NCBI GenBank assembly: GCA_037127255.1 | Contig: JBANSL010000004.1 | Span: forward strand, 77,156,127-77,220,126 | Direction: 5' to 3' | Length of the DNA: 64,000 nt | DNA from: Persicaria tinctoria | Lineage: Eukaryota; Streptophyta; Magnoliopsida; Caryophyllales; Polygonaceae | Position numbers and translations under genes: made by a program | Notes under the pieces: generated by a model | The model's input: the letters and a program-made list of their open reading frames with translations, nothing else | What the model was told of the DNA's origin: nothing | Database searches by the model: none | In this document: positions 11,191 to 22,283 of the stretch, in pieces | How positions within the stretch are numbered: position 1 is the stretch's first letter | How the letters are laid out: the number at the start of each line of letters is the position of its first letter

Positions 11191-12590
11191 AACACCCCAT
11201 ACTTAAGCTTCTCGTCCTCAAGCAATACTTTTATTTGTCATTCAGGGGAAGAAATCAAAACTCTCAACATATTAGATTCATTCTCATATAACCCTGCAAT
11301 CAATTACCATCCTCGAAAAGGTACTAGTGTCACAGATTCATGCATGTGCAAATATATAAGAGCAATATCTACTCACAAAAGGAGGTTTATGCAAAAATAA
11401 TTTTTATGTGGTGCTTTGGATCCGGGGAAATGGAGTATTTCCAAACTTGAGTTTCCACATTCCTTCTCCATAATATTCATCACCTTTCATAATGCTTTTC
11501 TCAATAGTAATGCTTTTTTCAATAATAATGCTTTTACCTCTCCTACCTCAGCACTGCCTTCTCGCGAGTCGCAAACATGGGTGTCATGAATGGCCCCGGA
11601 TACTTAGTGCTTTGGACTCCTCACAATGTGTCCCATCTCTCCAAACTATTATCTCAGAGAGCAGGGTCAATCTACCTTTATCTCCTGAGGTGATTGGATT
11701 TTCTTTCACTCATTAAATTTTCCATATATTTCAAACAATTTCCTTCCAAACTCCAATAATGATAACAACACAAACATCATATAACATCTCCATAATGTAA
11801 CATCATTCTCAACATAATCCCCGGATAAGATATAAGGTAAAGAATGGCAATATTTAGATCATGTGGAGCAATGTATGAAATAAGGCATATTATGGCTTTT
11901 GTGTAATGCATAAGCATAGGTAAGGATAGGGTTATGAACATATGAGCATTATATGGAAATATAAAGTCCTCCATCATCTTATCATGCAACATGTCAAAAG
12001 CGACTTCAAACTTTACCTCATTTCATGGTTTTCATCAAAATATGCACTTCATTGTGACTTCCCTTTACTAGGCAATTTCATGCTATATCTCTAATGAATC
12101 CAATTTTGCATCGTCGAGTTCAATATAAGCTTCCATGACATTGTTTCAAAATTTTCAATGGGGGTTATTTTTCAAATTTTGGAAAACATGCATATAAGTA
12201 CATAATTTAAATAAGCAATTCAAAGAAATAAATTCCAAATATGCACAAATAATGTCAAATATGGAAAATATGCATAAAGTAAGCCCTTCCCCCACCCCAT
12301 ACATAAACATTACAGTGTCCTAACTTTATAAAAACAAGGGTAAAGAAAGAAACTCACTAGACAGATGTGCAGATCCTCAAAATTTCGAATGGAAGCACCT
12401 CCTGGGCCGAATTGCTTGGTTCTATCCATGGACCTGAAAAGTAGAAGACATATACCCACAATAGAAACAACAAAAACCAAAAAATGTTCAAAACCAAAAA
12501 CAAGCAAAAACAATGTCCAAAAAGAATGTCCTAAAAAGTCTATGTACAAGCTCTAGATTTTATAGTCGCTAGGCCGACTTTCCATTTAGC
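11191..12590 (-). other. 3' UTR and polypurine tract of element Y
   Basis: A non-coding segment between the Gag-Pro stop and the LTR. On the minus strand the LTR-proximal tract reads aagtatggggtgtt. A second purine-rich tract (reverse complement of cttcccccaccccat) lies near 12287-12301, next to a decayed copy of the tacagtg palindrome (12311-12328). The same 1.4 kb block recurs in E2, E1, E5 and P. I see no gene in it. Confidence 0.75.
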
Positions 12591-15500
12591 TCAAGGTGGC
12601 ATCTGCAGGGCCCATGTAGCTTGGGCCTCAAATAGGACTCCATTCTTGTCCATCAGCTGTAATCCTCCAAAATGGATCTTGTTCACCACGAACGGTCCCA
12701 TCCGCTTCTTGTTGAATTTGTTTGGAAACCAATGATCCTTTGATTTAGAGACATAGAGTTTGTCTCCAACTTCATACTCCTTGGGCTCATCATTGGAAAT
12801 CCTGCATAATCGCACATACCAAGGCAAACCTCTCCCATGTATAGATAAATCTTTGATGGAAATAGGAGAAGAAAGATCCATACCTTGGCTTACCTTTGCA
12901 GTGACGGAATCGGGGACCACTGTATTTGGTCGATCTCGACTAGGGCTAGTCGATCTCGACAAGTCTGCAGGTTTTGGTGGTGGTCGGCTCAAAGATTCAG
13001 AAGTCGATGAAGAAGATGGCTCGTCGACCTCGAGTAGACTACTCGACATCGACAAGGATTCTGCTCCTGGTGGCTTGCTCATCGAGGAAGGCGGATCTGG
13101 TGGCGCCGGGTGGTGGTCGATCTCGACAAGCATAGTCGAGATCGACGAGGATGGTCCGTCTGGTGGTCTCAGCATCGAGGATGAAGGATCCGGGCTCCTC
13201 GACTGGTGGTCGATCTCGACAAGGGTGGTCGAGGTCAACGAGTTTTGCTCGACTAGTGGTGGACTGGCCGAAATTGCTGGAGTCGAGGAGGCCTGGGGCT
13301 GGTCGACATCGAGTAAGCTCCTCGAGATCGACAAGGGCTCTGGTTCTGGAGTCATCAGCGTCGAGGAAGGCGAAGTCGAGTTAGGGCTCTGGTGGTCGAC
13401 CTCGAGTAGCCTACTCGAGATCGAGTAGGGTGGCTCCTCTGGTTTGCTGCTCGACGAAGCTGGCTCTGGTGGAGTCTCCTTGGTCTGGTCGAGATCGACT
13501 AGGGTTCTACTCGATGTCGAGGAGCCCTGGTCGATCTTGACCCCATACTTAGCTCCTGTCAAGGCATTCGAAAAATAATTGATCCATAACGACGTACCTT
13601 GTTCTGTGTCGATTGGATTTTCTGTGTTCTCTTTGAGGATTGCCATGATCTCCTCCACCTGGGCCTCCATGTCCCTCTTTTCCAACTCCTCAGGGGTCAT
13701 ATTCCTGACCTTGGGTTCCCCGCAGGTGATATAGCCAGATGAGATAGATTTGACCTCTTCCATTGGACCTGTATGCCTTTCAGTTTTATTAAAGGAATAC
13801 TCAATTACCTCATCGTTGATGTTAAAGGTGAGCACTCCTTTCCGTACGCTTATGTGGGCATCCACCGTCGCCAAGAATGGTCTCCCTAGAATAATTGGAC
13901 AAGCAGGATCTTCTTGCATATCAACAATTAAGAAATCAGTAGGGACGAAGAATTTACCTACTTGTACTGGGACATTTTCCACCATGCCTGTTGGAATGAC
14001 CACTGTGTTGTTGGCCATATACAGTCTAGCATCCACAGGCTCCAGGGCACCTATCTTAATCTTGGACCAAATTGTTAAAGGCATTATACTCACACTAGCT
14101 CCAAGATCACATAAGGCATTAATTTTGTATGGACCAAATCCAATAGTTATAGCAAACTTACCTGGATCCGGCCTCTTTTCCAATATGTCCAAGTGGCTGC
14201 ACTCCTCTGTGATTTCTGCCATCGATCGCTTTTTGCTTAGAATCTCCTTCAGGAACTTGACATAGGACGGCATTTCATTGAGAGCTTATGTGAAGGGGAT
14301 GGTGACGTTGAGATTCTGAAGCATCTTAATGAAGCGCTGAAACTTTTTCTCTGCTGGGTCCTTTAGAGATTTAGTGGGGAAAGGCAGCTTCTTTTTCGGA
14401 TTTGGAGCCAGAACAGACGTCGGAGATGCTGCAGCTTTCTCTATGTCGATCAGGGGCTCCTCGATGTCGACCACGGGCTTGTCGACCTCGACTAGATTTG
14501 GCGACGTCGAGTTGCTGTGCTGTGCAGAAGAAGGTTGCCTTGCTGAGTTGTCGATGTCGAGTAGACCTTCCTCGACATCGAGTAGGCTCTGGTCGAGATC
14601 GACTACAGGTTTGTCGGCCTCGACTTGCTGTTCCTCTTCCTGCTGCTTCCCGACCTCTGGCTCTTGTAATTGATGGCCGCTTCTGAGTTTTACAGCAGCG
14701 ATGTGTCCAGTCTTTCCCTTAGGATTTGGTTCTGAAGATCCAGGGAGAGCGCCTGACTGTCTGGGGATTCCCGCTGCTAGCTGACCAATCTGCGTATCAA
14801 CTGATTTCCGCCAGATATCAATCTCCCCAAGCCTAGAGTTGACACCTTGCATCTGAGTATAGACGGAGTTGAAAGATTGCCTAGTTTCTGAGTGGTTCCT
14901 CCGTATTTCCTCCAGGACTGTCTATATATCATCCTTTTTCTGGTCCCTTTCCGGATGTCCTTGAGCTCTTTAGGGCGGGGGGTTCCTAGGGACATCTTGG
15001 TTCCATTGTGGTTGCTGAAACCTTTGGTCCCCCATGTAGCGATTGGGACCCTCAGCGTAAGCTGCTTCCTCATGATGCTCTTCCATCCTGACTTGCTCGG
15101 TGTGTGGGCACTCAGTAGTGGTGTGCCGATGCGATCCGCATTCAATGCAAGGCTGGTTGACAGAGAGATACTTTACTTGCTTGATCAGCTTCTTATTCTG
15201 GTCTCTGTAGTACTGCTCCCTAACATCTGGATCAATTTCCTTAGGAGGCTCATATAGGGGCATGGATGGTGCTGGCCTGGCGTATGGGTTCTCTTCATAG
15301 GTTACAGTAGGCCCATACTTGTTGTCGTAGTTAGTGAGCTTCTCTAGCACACCCCATGCGTCACTTGGCGGCATCGTCAGATACTCAAAGTGAGTATAAT
15401 TGTTGATTCTGTCCTTAGTGACTTGATCAAGAGAGTTGAAGATGATCTCCTGAATGATGTAGGGTGGCTGTCGATGAGTAGGGCAAGATCGTAGAAGTTC

Positions 15501-16163
15501 TTTGTAGCGCTCCCATGCCTTTGCCAGCGGTTCCCCATGCTTCTGTTTGAAGGCGGTGATTTTCTGGCGGAGATGTGCTGTTTTGGCGGGTGGGAAGAAT
15601 TTGTTCAGGAACTCTTGCTCTACTTGGGCCCAGGTTGTGAGTGATTTTGCTTTCAGCCCTTCCAACCATTTCAGTGCAGGTCCAGCGAGAGACCGGCGAA
15701 AAGCTTTCATCTTGACATATTCCAAAGTTGTACCTTCAGCAAAAGTACGGCACTTGTCAGAAAAGTTTGTAATATGTTCAAGAGGACACTCATTAAATCT
15801 ACCAAAGAAGGCATTATTTTGAAGCTCTATAAGAAATTGAGTGCGAATTTCAAAAGAGTTCTCAGGGATTAGAATCGCCGATTCAAGCATGATGAGCGTG
15901 GGATGCATATAATCCTCAGCAGTTGTTGGATATTGGGCAAGCTCAGCTTCTGCTTGCCTCGCGCGCTCATTTGCTTGTTCCCTGCCTGCTCTCTTAGCGG
16001 CGAGAGCAGCATTGTTGGCTTCTATTTCCGCCCTAAGCCTCTGGATCAGTTGTTCTTGTGTCTCCGCAGCCGACATGGCTCTTTGCAGTTGAGCTCTGAT
16101 GTGGAAAAGGCGTTCCGGTTCGTCTAAGGCGTCAAACTCAGGTGGGATACCAGAACGGCGCAT
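12591..16163 (-). pseudogene. gag-pro: Gag-protease-integrase C-terminus polyprotein, element Y (two nonsense codons)
   Basis: One minus-strand frame of about 1,190 codons from ATG at 16163 to TGA at 12591. Order: coiled coil (about 28-75), Gag core (100-230), zinc knuckle CIECGSHRHTTTEC (about 345), acidic linker with VVDLD, LLDVE, LLDID, LVEVD, VVDIE and LIDIE (about 510-580), protease core with ALCDLGASVSIMP (about 685), long Ser/Asp-rich linker, then GDKLYVSKSKDHWF and GPFVVNKI, the integrase C-terminal module. Stops lie at 14970-14972 and 14286-14288, both single-base changes compared with sister copies; no frameshift is seen. Reverse transcriptase, RNase H and integrase core are absent. 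The D-L-G-A protease motif is usual for Athila-like elements. It could act only with enzymes supplied in trans. Confidence 0.88.
12928..13535. repeat. TCGANNTCGA palindrome array in the Y polyprotein linker
   Basis: I read 13 exact TCGANNTCGA words in about 610 bases, mostly in pairs 18-20 bases apart. One pair (13116-13146) forms a perfect hairpin: arms GTCGATCTCGAC and GTCGAGATCGAC, loop aagcata. On the minus strand the array encodes Ser-x-Ser-x and Leu-Val/Leu-Glu/Asp-Val/Ile-Asp units. Equivalent arrays lie at 38010-38525 (E1), 59365-59870 (E5) and 25880-26190 (E2). Confidence 0.93.
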
Positions 16164-16201
16164 ACACCTGCGAATTCACTCAAAGAAATAGTGAGAAATA
16201 G

Positions 16202-16942
16202 TGAGAGGGTTTCTCGACCAAATAAATTTATAGTCAAGACCCCCGCTATAGTATAGGGGAGTCAGGTTCGTCCTCAGGAGAGAAGTCAGCGGTTCTAGGT
16301 TTAGTGTGTTTTTGGGGTTCAGGGATAGCGGGAAAAGGTGGGGAGGTTGTTGTCGATGTCGACTAAGACATGGTCGATGTCGAGGGAATGATAGAAGAAG
16401 AGGTGGTCGGTGTCGGGTAACTTTGCAGGATAAAAATAATGAAATAAAATAAATAAAGATGCAAACTTCCAAGGTTAGGGATCACCACCACAATAAACAT
16501 ATGCGCAGATCATAAATCACATAAAGATGCATGCTTTATATCAAAGAATCAACTTTCGCAAATTCCAACAATTTAGGTGATAGAGGCTCTCGCATAAAAA
16601 CCTAATTTGTTTCTACCTTTTCTTAATTAGGATTAGTCGGCTCTCGCAAATAAACCCTAATTACTATCCAATTCATAATAAAATCACTTTCACTTCAATA
16701 TCATGAATAAGGAATTTCCTCAACTCTCGCAAAGGATTAAGCATTTAAGCACATAGGTAGATGATGATAAAGACATATAAATTCATGAATTCATAAATCA
16801 AACAAACATATCTATGTTGGGATCACCCCAACCCTAGAAGAAGGAAAATTAGAAAGCAAACATGACGAAAGAAATTAACTTTAACATAAAATAAACTAAA
16901 ACTTACAAAACCTTCCAAACGTGCCTTCTCTCTCTCTCTCAC

Positions 16943-16992
<50 letters not shown>

Positions 16993-18771
16993 TCCCTCTC
17001 TCTCTCTCTCTCCCTCCCTCCTTGCGCCCAAAGACGGCTTTGCTTGAATTAATGAAAATCAGCCCCCTAAGGCTTTATTTATAGCCTTCTATTCCTTGCT
17101 ATTCAAGGATAGAAGATCTCTATCTATATCTAAAATTATATCTAAAAGCCTTAATGATAAATAAATTGCATAATGGAAATAAATCTAAAAGGAAAAGATA
17201 AATCTAAACTAGGTAATATGTCTTCATGTTGATAGATATCGTCTTCCATGGATAGAACTTGATAGAATCGGCAATCTTCACACCCAAACAATCCCAAGTC
17301 GAGTAGAATTCGTCAAAACCGAGTAACGCGTCTTCTGTAAGTCTACTCGATCTCGACCAGGGTCTTGTCCTATCAACATGATCTCGAGTAAGCCTTTGTC
17401 AATTTCGAGCAAACACAGAAACACCAATTTGTGACTTTTCGAACGGAAACGAATGTAAACACGAAAGTTGGGAATATAATCAATAAACTAAGACACTTCC
17501 AAGGTCAGGGTTTCAAAACCACAACGATAACCATGCAAATTAACATATAAAGGCATAAAAGATTCATGCTTTTCATCAAATAACATCGTTATTAACAAAT
17601 AGGAAGATAGGGGCTTTCGCATAAACCCAAACTGTTACTAACCCTTTTTAACATAATTAATCCAAGTTGCATTAAGATCACTTTCGCTTCAATAATACAA
17701 ACAAGGATCACCTTCAACTTTCGTAAAAGAATCATGCTCATAGGGATAGAAGACGAATTTGCATCAAAAGATTGTACCTTTTCCGCTTTATATTACATGG
17801 CTACCGTCGGGGTCACCCCGACCCTAGAAGTTGGGTGACTACTCACTCTTCATCATCAAGAAACTCATCAAATAACAAAAGAAACTAATTTGCATTAAAT
17901 AAATCAAACTAGACTTACAACCGAATAAAGCCAACTCCGCTCTCGCTTCACAAACTTCACTCGGCTCCAATGTCTCTCTCTCTATTCCTACTCGACTTTC
18001 TCTCTCTATGTGGCTTGTAGCTTGGATTGATTGAATGAATAAAATCCAACCCCTAATGCCTTATTTATAGTGTTCCTTCCCTAGCTAATTTGGAAAGAAA
18101 TATCTATCTACATCTAAATCTATTTATCTAATAACATTAAGATAAAACATGGAAATAAATAATTATATCTAAAAGGAAATAGGACTAATGTGGATAGATC
18201 TTCCTTCTCTTGATAGAACTTGATGTCTCTTGATAGAATCTCACGAATCTTGGCTTGCAAGTAACCACAATGTTCGGACTTCTCCTCGATCTCGATTCGG
18301 ACAGCTTTTGGAATCTCCTCGACGTCGACCAAGTTCTTCGATGTCGAGTAGAATTCTTCGTCTCGAGCAATCCTCTGCTCAGCTCATGCTCGATCTCGTC
18401 CTCTGGAGCAAATGTCGAGTAAAATTTGGTTGACTTCGAGTAACTCTGTCGCTTTCAGCATTCTGCTCCATTCTTGAAACGCACTTTCCTGAGTCCTCGT
18501 TCGTCCGAATGATGCATATGAGCATGCGTTGGAAAGATCTTTTCTAGGGCTATAATTATCATGAAGACATCAGAGCTTGATTTGGAATGATGAATGGCGA
18601 AAAGTGCGTCTGATCTCTGCGAAATATAACAAAAACTTGTGTAGACCTCCATAATTGGCAAATAAACATAAACTACACAAATTCTGTACTATTCTAACCC
18701 AAATGTATGAAAATGCATGCAGAAATCGTTATAAAAGCGAGTATAAAACATGGCAAATTAGGCTCACAACA
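16202..18771 (-). mobile_element. Hybrid LTR (LTR3 joined to LTR2)
   Basis: It starts TGAGAGGGTTTC and ends ggctcacaaca. The first 1.15 kb match LTR3 (inverse of 380-890, including the CT tract). From about 17390 the sequence follows LTR2 (27360-28490 and 53999-54315). Each half has its own inverted TATA box (17076-17083 and 18062-18069). At its left edge, Y's leader runs into the LTR after caaagaaatagtgaga with no tRNA-Asp site. No 5-bp target duplication matches. I infer recombination between two related LTRs that also removed the primer site of Y. Confidence 0.7.
16926..17021 (-). repeat. (CT)n microsatellite in hybrid LTR
   Basis: CT dinucleotides with CCT interruptions; the inverse counterpart of the GA tract at 717-822. 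Confidence 0.95.
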
Positions 18772-19235
18772 AACACCCCATACTTAAGCTTGCTTGTCCT
18801 CAAGCAATACTTTTAATGGTTATATAGGGGAAGAAATTAAAACTCTCAATATATTAGATTCATTCTCATATAACCCTACAATCAATTACCATCCTCGAAA
18901 AGGTACTTCTGTCACAAGTCCATGCATGTGCAATTAAAAGCAACATCTACTCACAAAAGGAGGGTTATGCAAAAACAAATCATGTGACAAAGCATTAATA
19001 ATCAAGAGGGCTTTAATTTAAGCTCATGGAGGAGTAGATTGGTAAAAGGCTAAAGGTGGGATATTTTTGGCCATGTGGTGCTAATGATCCAGGGAAATAG
19101 TGTACTTTCCAAACTCTATACCACATTCCTTCTTCCTTTGATTTCTCACCTTTCGCTCATTCGCTCAATACTGTTTTCACTATAATGCTTTTACCACTAG
19201 TACAAATTGCCTATCTTACGGGACAAAAATATCAG

Positions 19236-19420
19236 GAGTTCATAAAAACCCCTGTTATATGATTCTCGCTCAGGAGTTTTTATTAAAACTCCTGATAAAT
19301 GCGTGCCTTTTTTTTAAAATAAAAATCGATCAGGTTTTATCGGGAGGGATTATTTAACTCTCGAGAAAGACATGCTATTTCAGGAGGTTTTATTAAAAGG
19401 CCCGAAAGACAACCCTAGCG
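19236..19420. repeat. Left subterminal repeats of the CACTA element
   Basis: Several imperfect palindromes of the form caggagtttttattaaaactcctga occur here. Equivalent units lie at 24060-24305. In CACTA elements such repeats are the transposase binding region. Confidence 0.75.
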
Positions 19421-20312
19421 AAGCCACTATTGCTATCGACCAGAGCACGCCAAGGGTTTAGCTCGGAGCTCTCGTTGAGTCCCAGGAGCAAAAGAATGAG
19501 GCCTCCGGAGGGATGCGGGTGTTTCGCCCGGCGGTTTTGCCCCTCTCCGGTGATGAACTGCTGCCTCTCCCCGGAGATCGTTCATCAGAGCCGATGATTT
19601 CTCCTCCGCACTGAAAACCGCCTCTCCTACGAGAGCACGCCAATCTGGAGATCAACCACCCCTTCAATCGATCATCTAGTGCTTGAAGAAGACGATCGAC
19701 GCCGGAAATCTTTCGATTGAAGAAGCAATTGCACGGAGGGTCGACGATTTTGCATATTCTCACTTCTCCCCCTGCTCGATCTCGGTTCCACCTGTGAAGG
19801 AGGGAGTACAAGCCAACCGTTCAGAAGTTGCTTCTATCTCGGCGTCTTCGATCAATTAGGGCTCTCGGGTTCGTTAGCTACCTCTCTCTCTTCACATTTC
19901 CTGACTTGCTCCATGTTTAATTTCTTATTGTAATTGACTCTTAATCGTGCTAATTAGCTTGATAGGGAAACCAGCGAAGTTGCTTGGCATAGTAGTTCGC
20001 TCGTCTCTCGCTTCACTGGTTACGGCTGTACGTTGTTCGCCCTTCTCTCTCTATCCGGTGGTTTTAGGATTATCTCTTCGCTTTTTTTAATTACAAGATT
20101 TTGACATTCATATGTTGATTGATATGGATTTCCTTTAGTTTGTCAACTTTTGTGGAGTTAATTCTACATTTCTTCCGTTTTTGTCTCCTAGATCTAATAT
20201 GTGTTGCTTTTTTTTGTTTGATCCAAAACAACCTGATGATACTTGGTGGGAGAAAATTGTTCATCTAATTGAACAGTGATGGTAGATTTTTAGCGAGGAA
20301 AATTAGAAGTTG

Positions 20313-20585
20313 AATGGGATATAGCCTTCGACAATGTCCATGCCAAACAGCAGCAGGAAGGGCCCTGTGGAAGCATGTCACGAATGATCCACTCGTAGAG
20401 TTACTTGTAGGAGGGACTCACCTTAGAAAGTTCTATGAGAAGATTAGAAAAGATTGTCCGAGGAATGCCCGCTAAGTCTTCGGGGGTGATTCTTGCAGTT
20501 AGAACAGTCTGGTTTGATACAAAACTTGAGGCAACTCTTAGTTCCTTTGACACTCAAGAAGCACAGGTTGTTATCCTGGGCGCAG
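20313..20585 (+). pseudogene. Captured exon, leucine carboxyl methyltransferase-like
   Basis: From ATG at 20313 the frame reads about 53 codons, including ALWKHVTNDPLVELLVGGT, to a TAA at 20473. A shifted frame then continues with GVILAVRTVWFDTKLEATL and QVVILGA up to 20585, followed by a GT donor (gttagt). The DP-L segment, the AVRT-WFD segment and the LGAG-type glycine turn suggest the SAM-binding N-terminal half of the leucine carboxyl methyltransferase family, whose best-known member methylates PP2A. This rests on recalled family features, without a search. The frameshift and missing remainder make it non-functional. Confidence 0.6.
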
Positions 20586-20791
20586 GTTAGTAGCTCTGCC
20601 TTTGTCTTGGTTAAATAGATGCATGTTTCATAAAACTGTCAGGAAGCTTGTTAAAATATGGAAATACAGTTTAATCTGCATATTAAACTGACCAGTTGTA
20701 TCTAAATCGATTTCCTAAATCACTTTGAGAATCGTTATTGTAAATAGGGAGATTGAAATCGGGAATGACTATAATAAGATGTATAGTTTGC

Positions 20792-21512
20792 AATCCCAAA
20801 CCACAGTCTCAGTCCTTTTCCTTCCACGGCTCTTCTGTTACATATGGTGGTGGTAATGGATCATATTACACTAAATCTTCAACCAGAAGAACAGGAAGTG
20901 ATGGAGTAAGAACTCTGCTCAAGTTATATCATGTTATTGAGAACTTGTTGTATCTTCATTTACCTTATCATTTTGTGTCCCACCATCTCTCATTGCTTAT
21001 CTTGATTAACATGCTATAAATTTTGTGGTCAAGGTGACATTTGAAGTACACAAAGAAGCCAACAACTCTACTGGACATGCACTTCATCAGGTCTCTAGGG
21101 GAATTTATAATAAGGAAGTAATCAAATGGAAATAATGATAGTATTCTTGTGTCATTGTTTCTGTTCTTAGGTTTAGTTCGGACGATTATATATTTAGTTA
21201 ATACTTAATCTTCACATCATGTAGTTGAAAGTAAAGAGTGCTATTTTTTTCATTGTAGGGTCATACCTTGACAAGGAACCTCCATTCAGATGGTAAAGTG
21301 GATAATATGCGAACATTGCACAACCTCAACCAAGGTATTGCTATGTTCAGTTGGGGTATGTGACTGACAGTTTATATCAGAGATGGTGTTGATTAGCTAT
21401 TGACTTGCATTATCTGCAGATGAACTTGCTGATTTTGAAGAAACATGGAAGGGGAAAGCTAAAAAGAATTTGCCTGGTGTGATCGAGAGAATGAATGTGC
21501 TTGATAATTCTG
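20792..21512 (+). pseudogene. Captured myeloid leukemia factor (MLF)-like gene, four exons
   Basis: Exons at about 20792-20905 (PKPQSQSFSFHGSSVTYGGG), 21034-21114 (VTFEVHKEANNSTGHALHQV), 21259-21334 (GHTLTRNLHSDGKVDN) and 21420-21512 (DELADFEETWKGKAKKNLPG) join in the same order and phase as in plant MLF-domain proteins. GT donors follow exons 1, 3 and 4, and AG acceptors precede exons 2 to 4. The donor after exon 2 reads gaagta where gtaagt is expected. The N-terminus and C-terminus of the gene are missing. MLF proteins are small, poorly understood proteins linked to chaperone and nuclear functions. The retained introns show capture from genomic DNA and not from a spliced transcript. Confidence 0.75.
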
Positions 21513-21701
21513 GTAAGAATTCAGGTTGGTTTGCCTATGTGCTTGTTTCTCTGTCGTGGTCATTATTTCTCTCTGTCATGCTTCTTCATAGATGGGGTTG
21601 GTTTTCCATTCGATGGTGATTGCTTAGATAAGAGCTTTTTATGTTCTTATACATAATTCTGTTGATAAATTAAATAGCTTTTTATATTGTTAAGATACCT
21701 A

Positions 21702-21775
21702 TAATATATAAGCTCCAAATAAACCATGAGTGTTTTATGCAGTACACTCATGGTTTATTTGGAGCTTATATATTA
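21702..21775. repeat. Perfect 32-bp inverted repeat with 10-base loop
   Basis: The left arm (21702-21733) and right arm (21744-21775) are exact reverse complements around tttatgcagt. The transcript would fold into a long hairpin. It lies inside the CACTA element, downstream of the MLF fragment. It could be a tiny foldback element or an inverted duplication; I do not recognise a MITE family. Confidence 0.9.
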
Positions 21776-21808
21776 TAATTTTATGTTCATTAATTCTGTT
21801 GATAAATA

Positions 21809-21981
21809 GGATATGTATCCAAAGGTCCAAATAAACTATGAATTAAGATACCTATAATATATATTATGTTCTCGACCTTTGGATACATATCCTGTTTATT
21901 TAATAACTTGCAAATGACGCTGGTGTGATGCAAATGAATTCTCGACCTTTGGATAAATATCCTGTTTATTTAATAAATTGC
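21809..21981. repeat. Second inverted repeat plus 43-bp direct repeat
   Basis: ggatatgtatccaaaggtc (21809-21827) is the reverse complement of 21874-21892. The block 21869-21911 recurs at 21939-21981 with few changes. The cluster adjoins the hairpin at 21702 and shares its aagatacctataatatat word (21692 and 21845). Confidence 0.85.
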
Positions 21982-22283
21982 CTCTATGTTTAATTATATT
22001 AAGCTCTTCACTTAGTGTTTTTAAAAACTAGAAATGCTTAAGCCTACCTGAGCTTTGCAATGGACTGTGGTTGTACCTTGAGCTTAAATATTAATTAGTG
22101 ATGTTGTCTATTATTTTTTTCCCTTTTCCGTCCGATCAAGCAAGCCTATAATATTTACCTTGTAAAAATTGACCAGGAATTGACCAGGGAATTAGATAAC
22201 TGAATTCATGATAGAGTGATTGTGCTCCTTCAATAATTTTAGAATGGGAAACTAATATGGTTGTTATTGATTCAAATATGCAG

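Noticed and set aside
12928..13535. CRISPR-like array of short palindromic repeats
   Set aside because: The DNA is plant nuclear, the repeat core is only 10 bases with variable centre, spacing is irregular, and the array is inside an ORF.
14777..15145. Alternative-frame ORF inside gag (also at 1008-1376 and 39692-40228)
   Set aside because: It is recurrent only because the gag copies are nearly identical; the Gag core and zinc knuckle lie in the other frame.
19458..19811. Minus-strand open frame in the CACTA element
   Set aside because: Opposite to the captured fragments, no recognisable domain, and GC-rich sequence that would leave frames open by chance.
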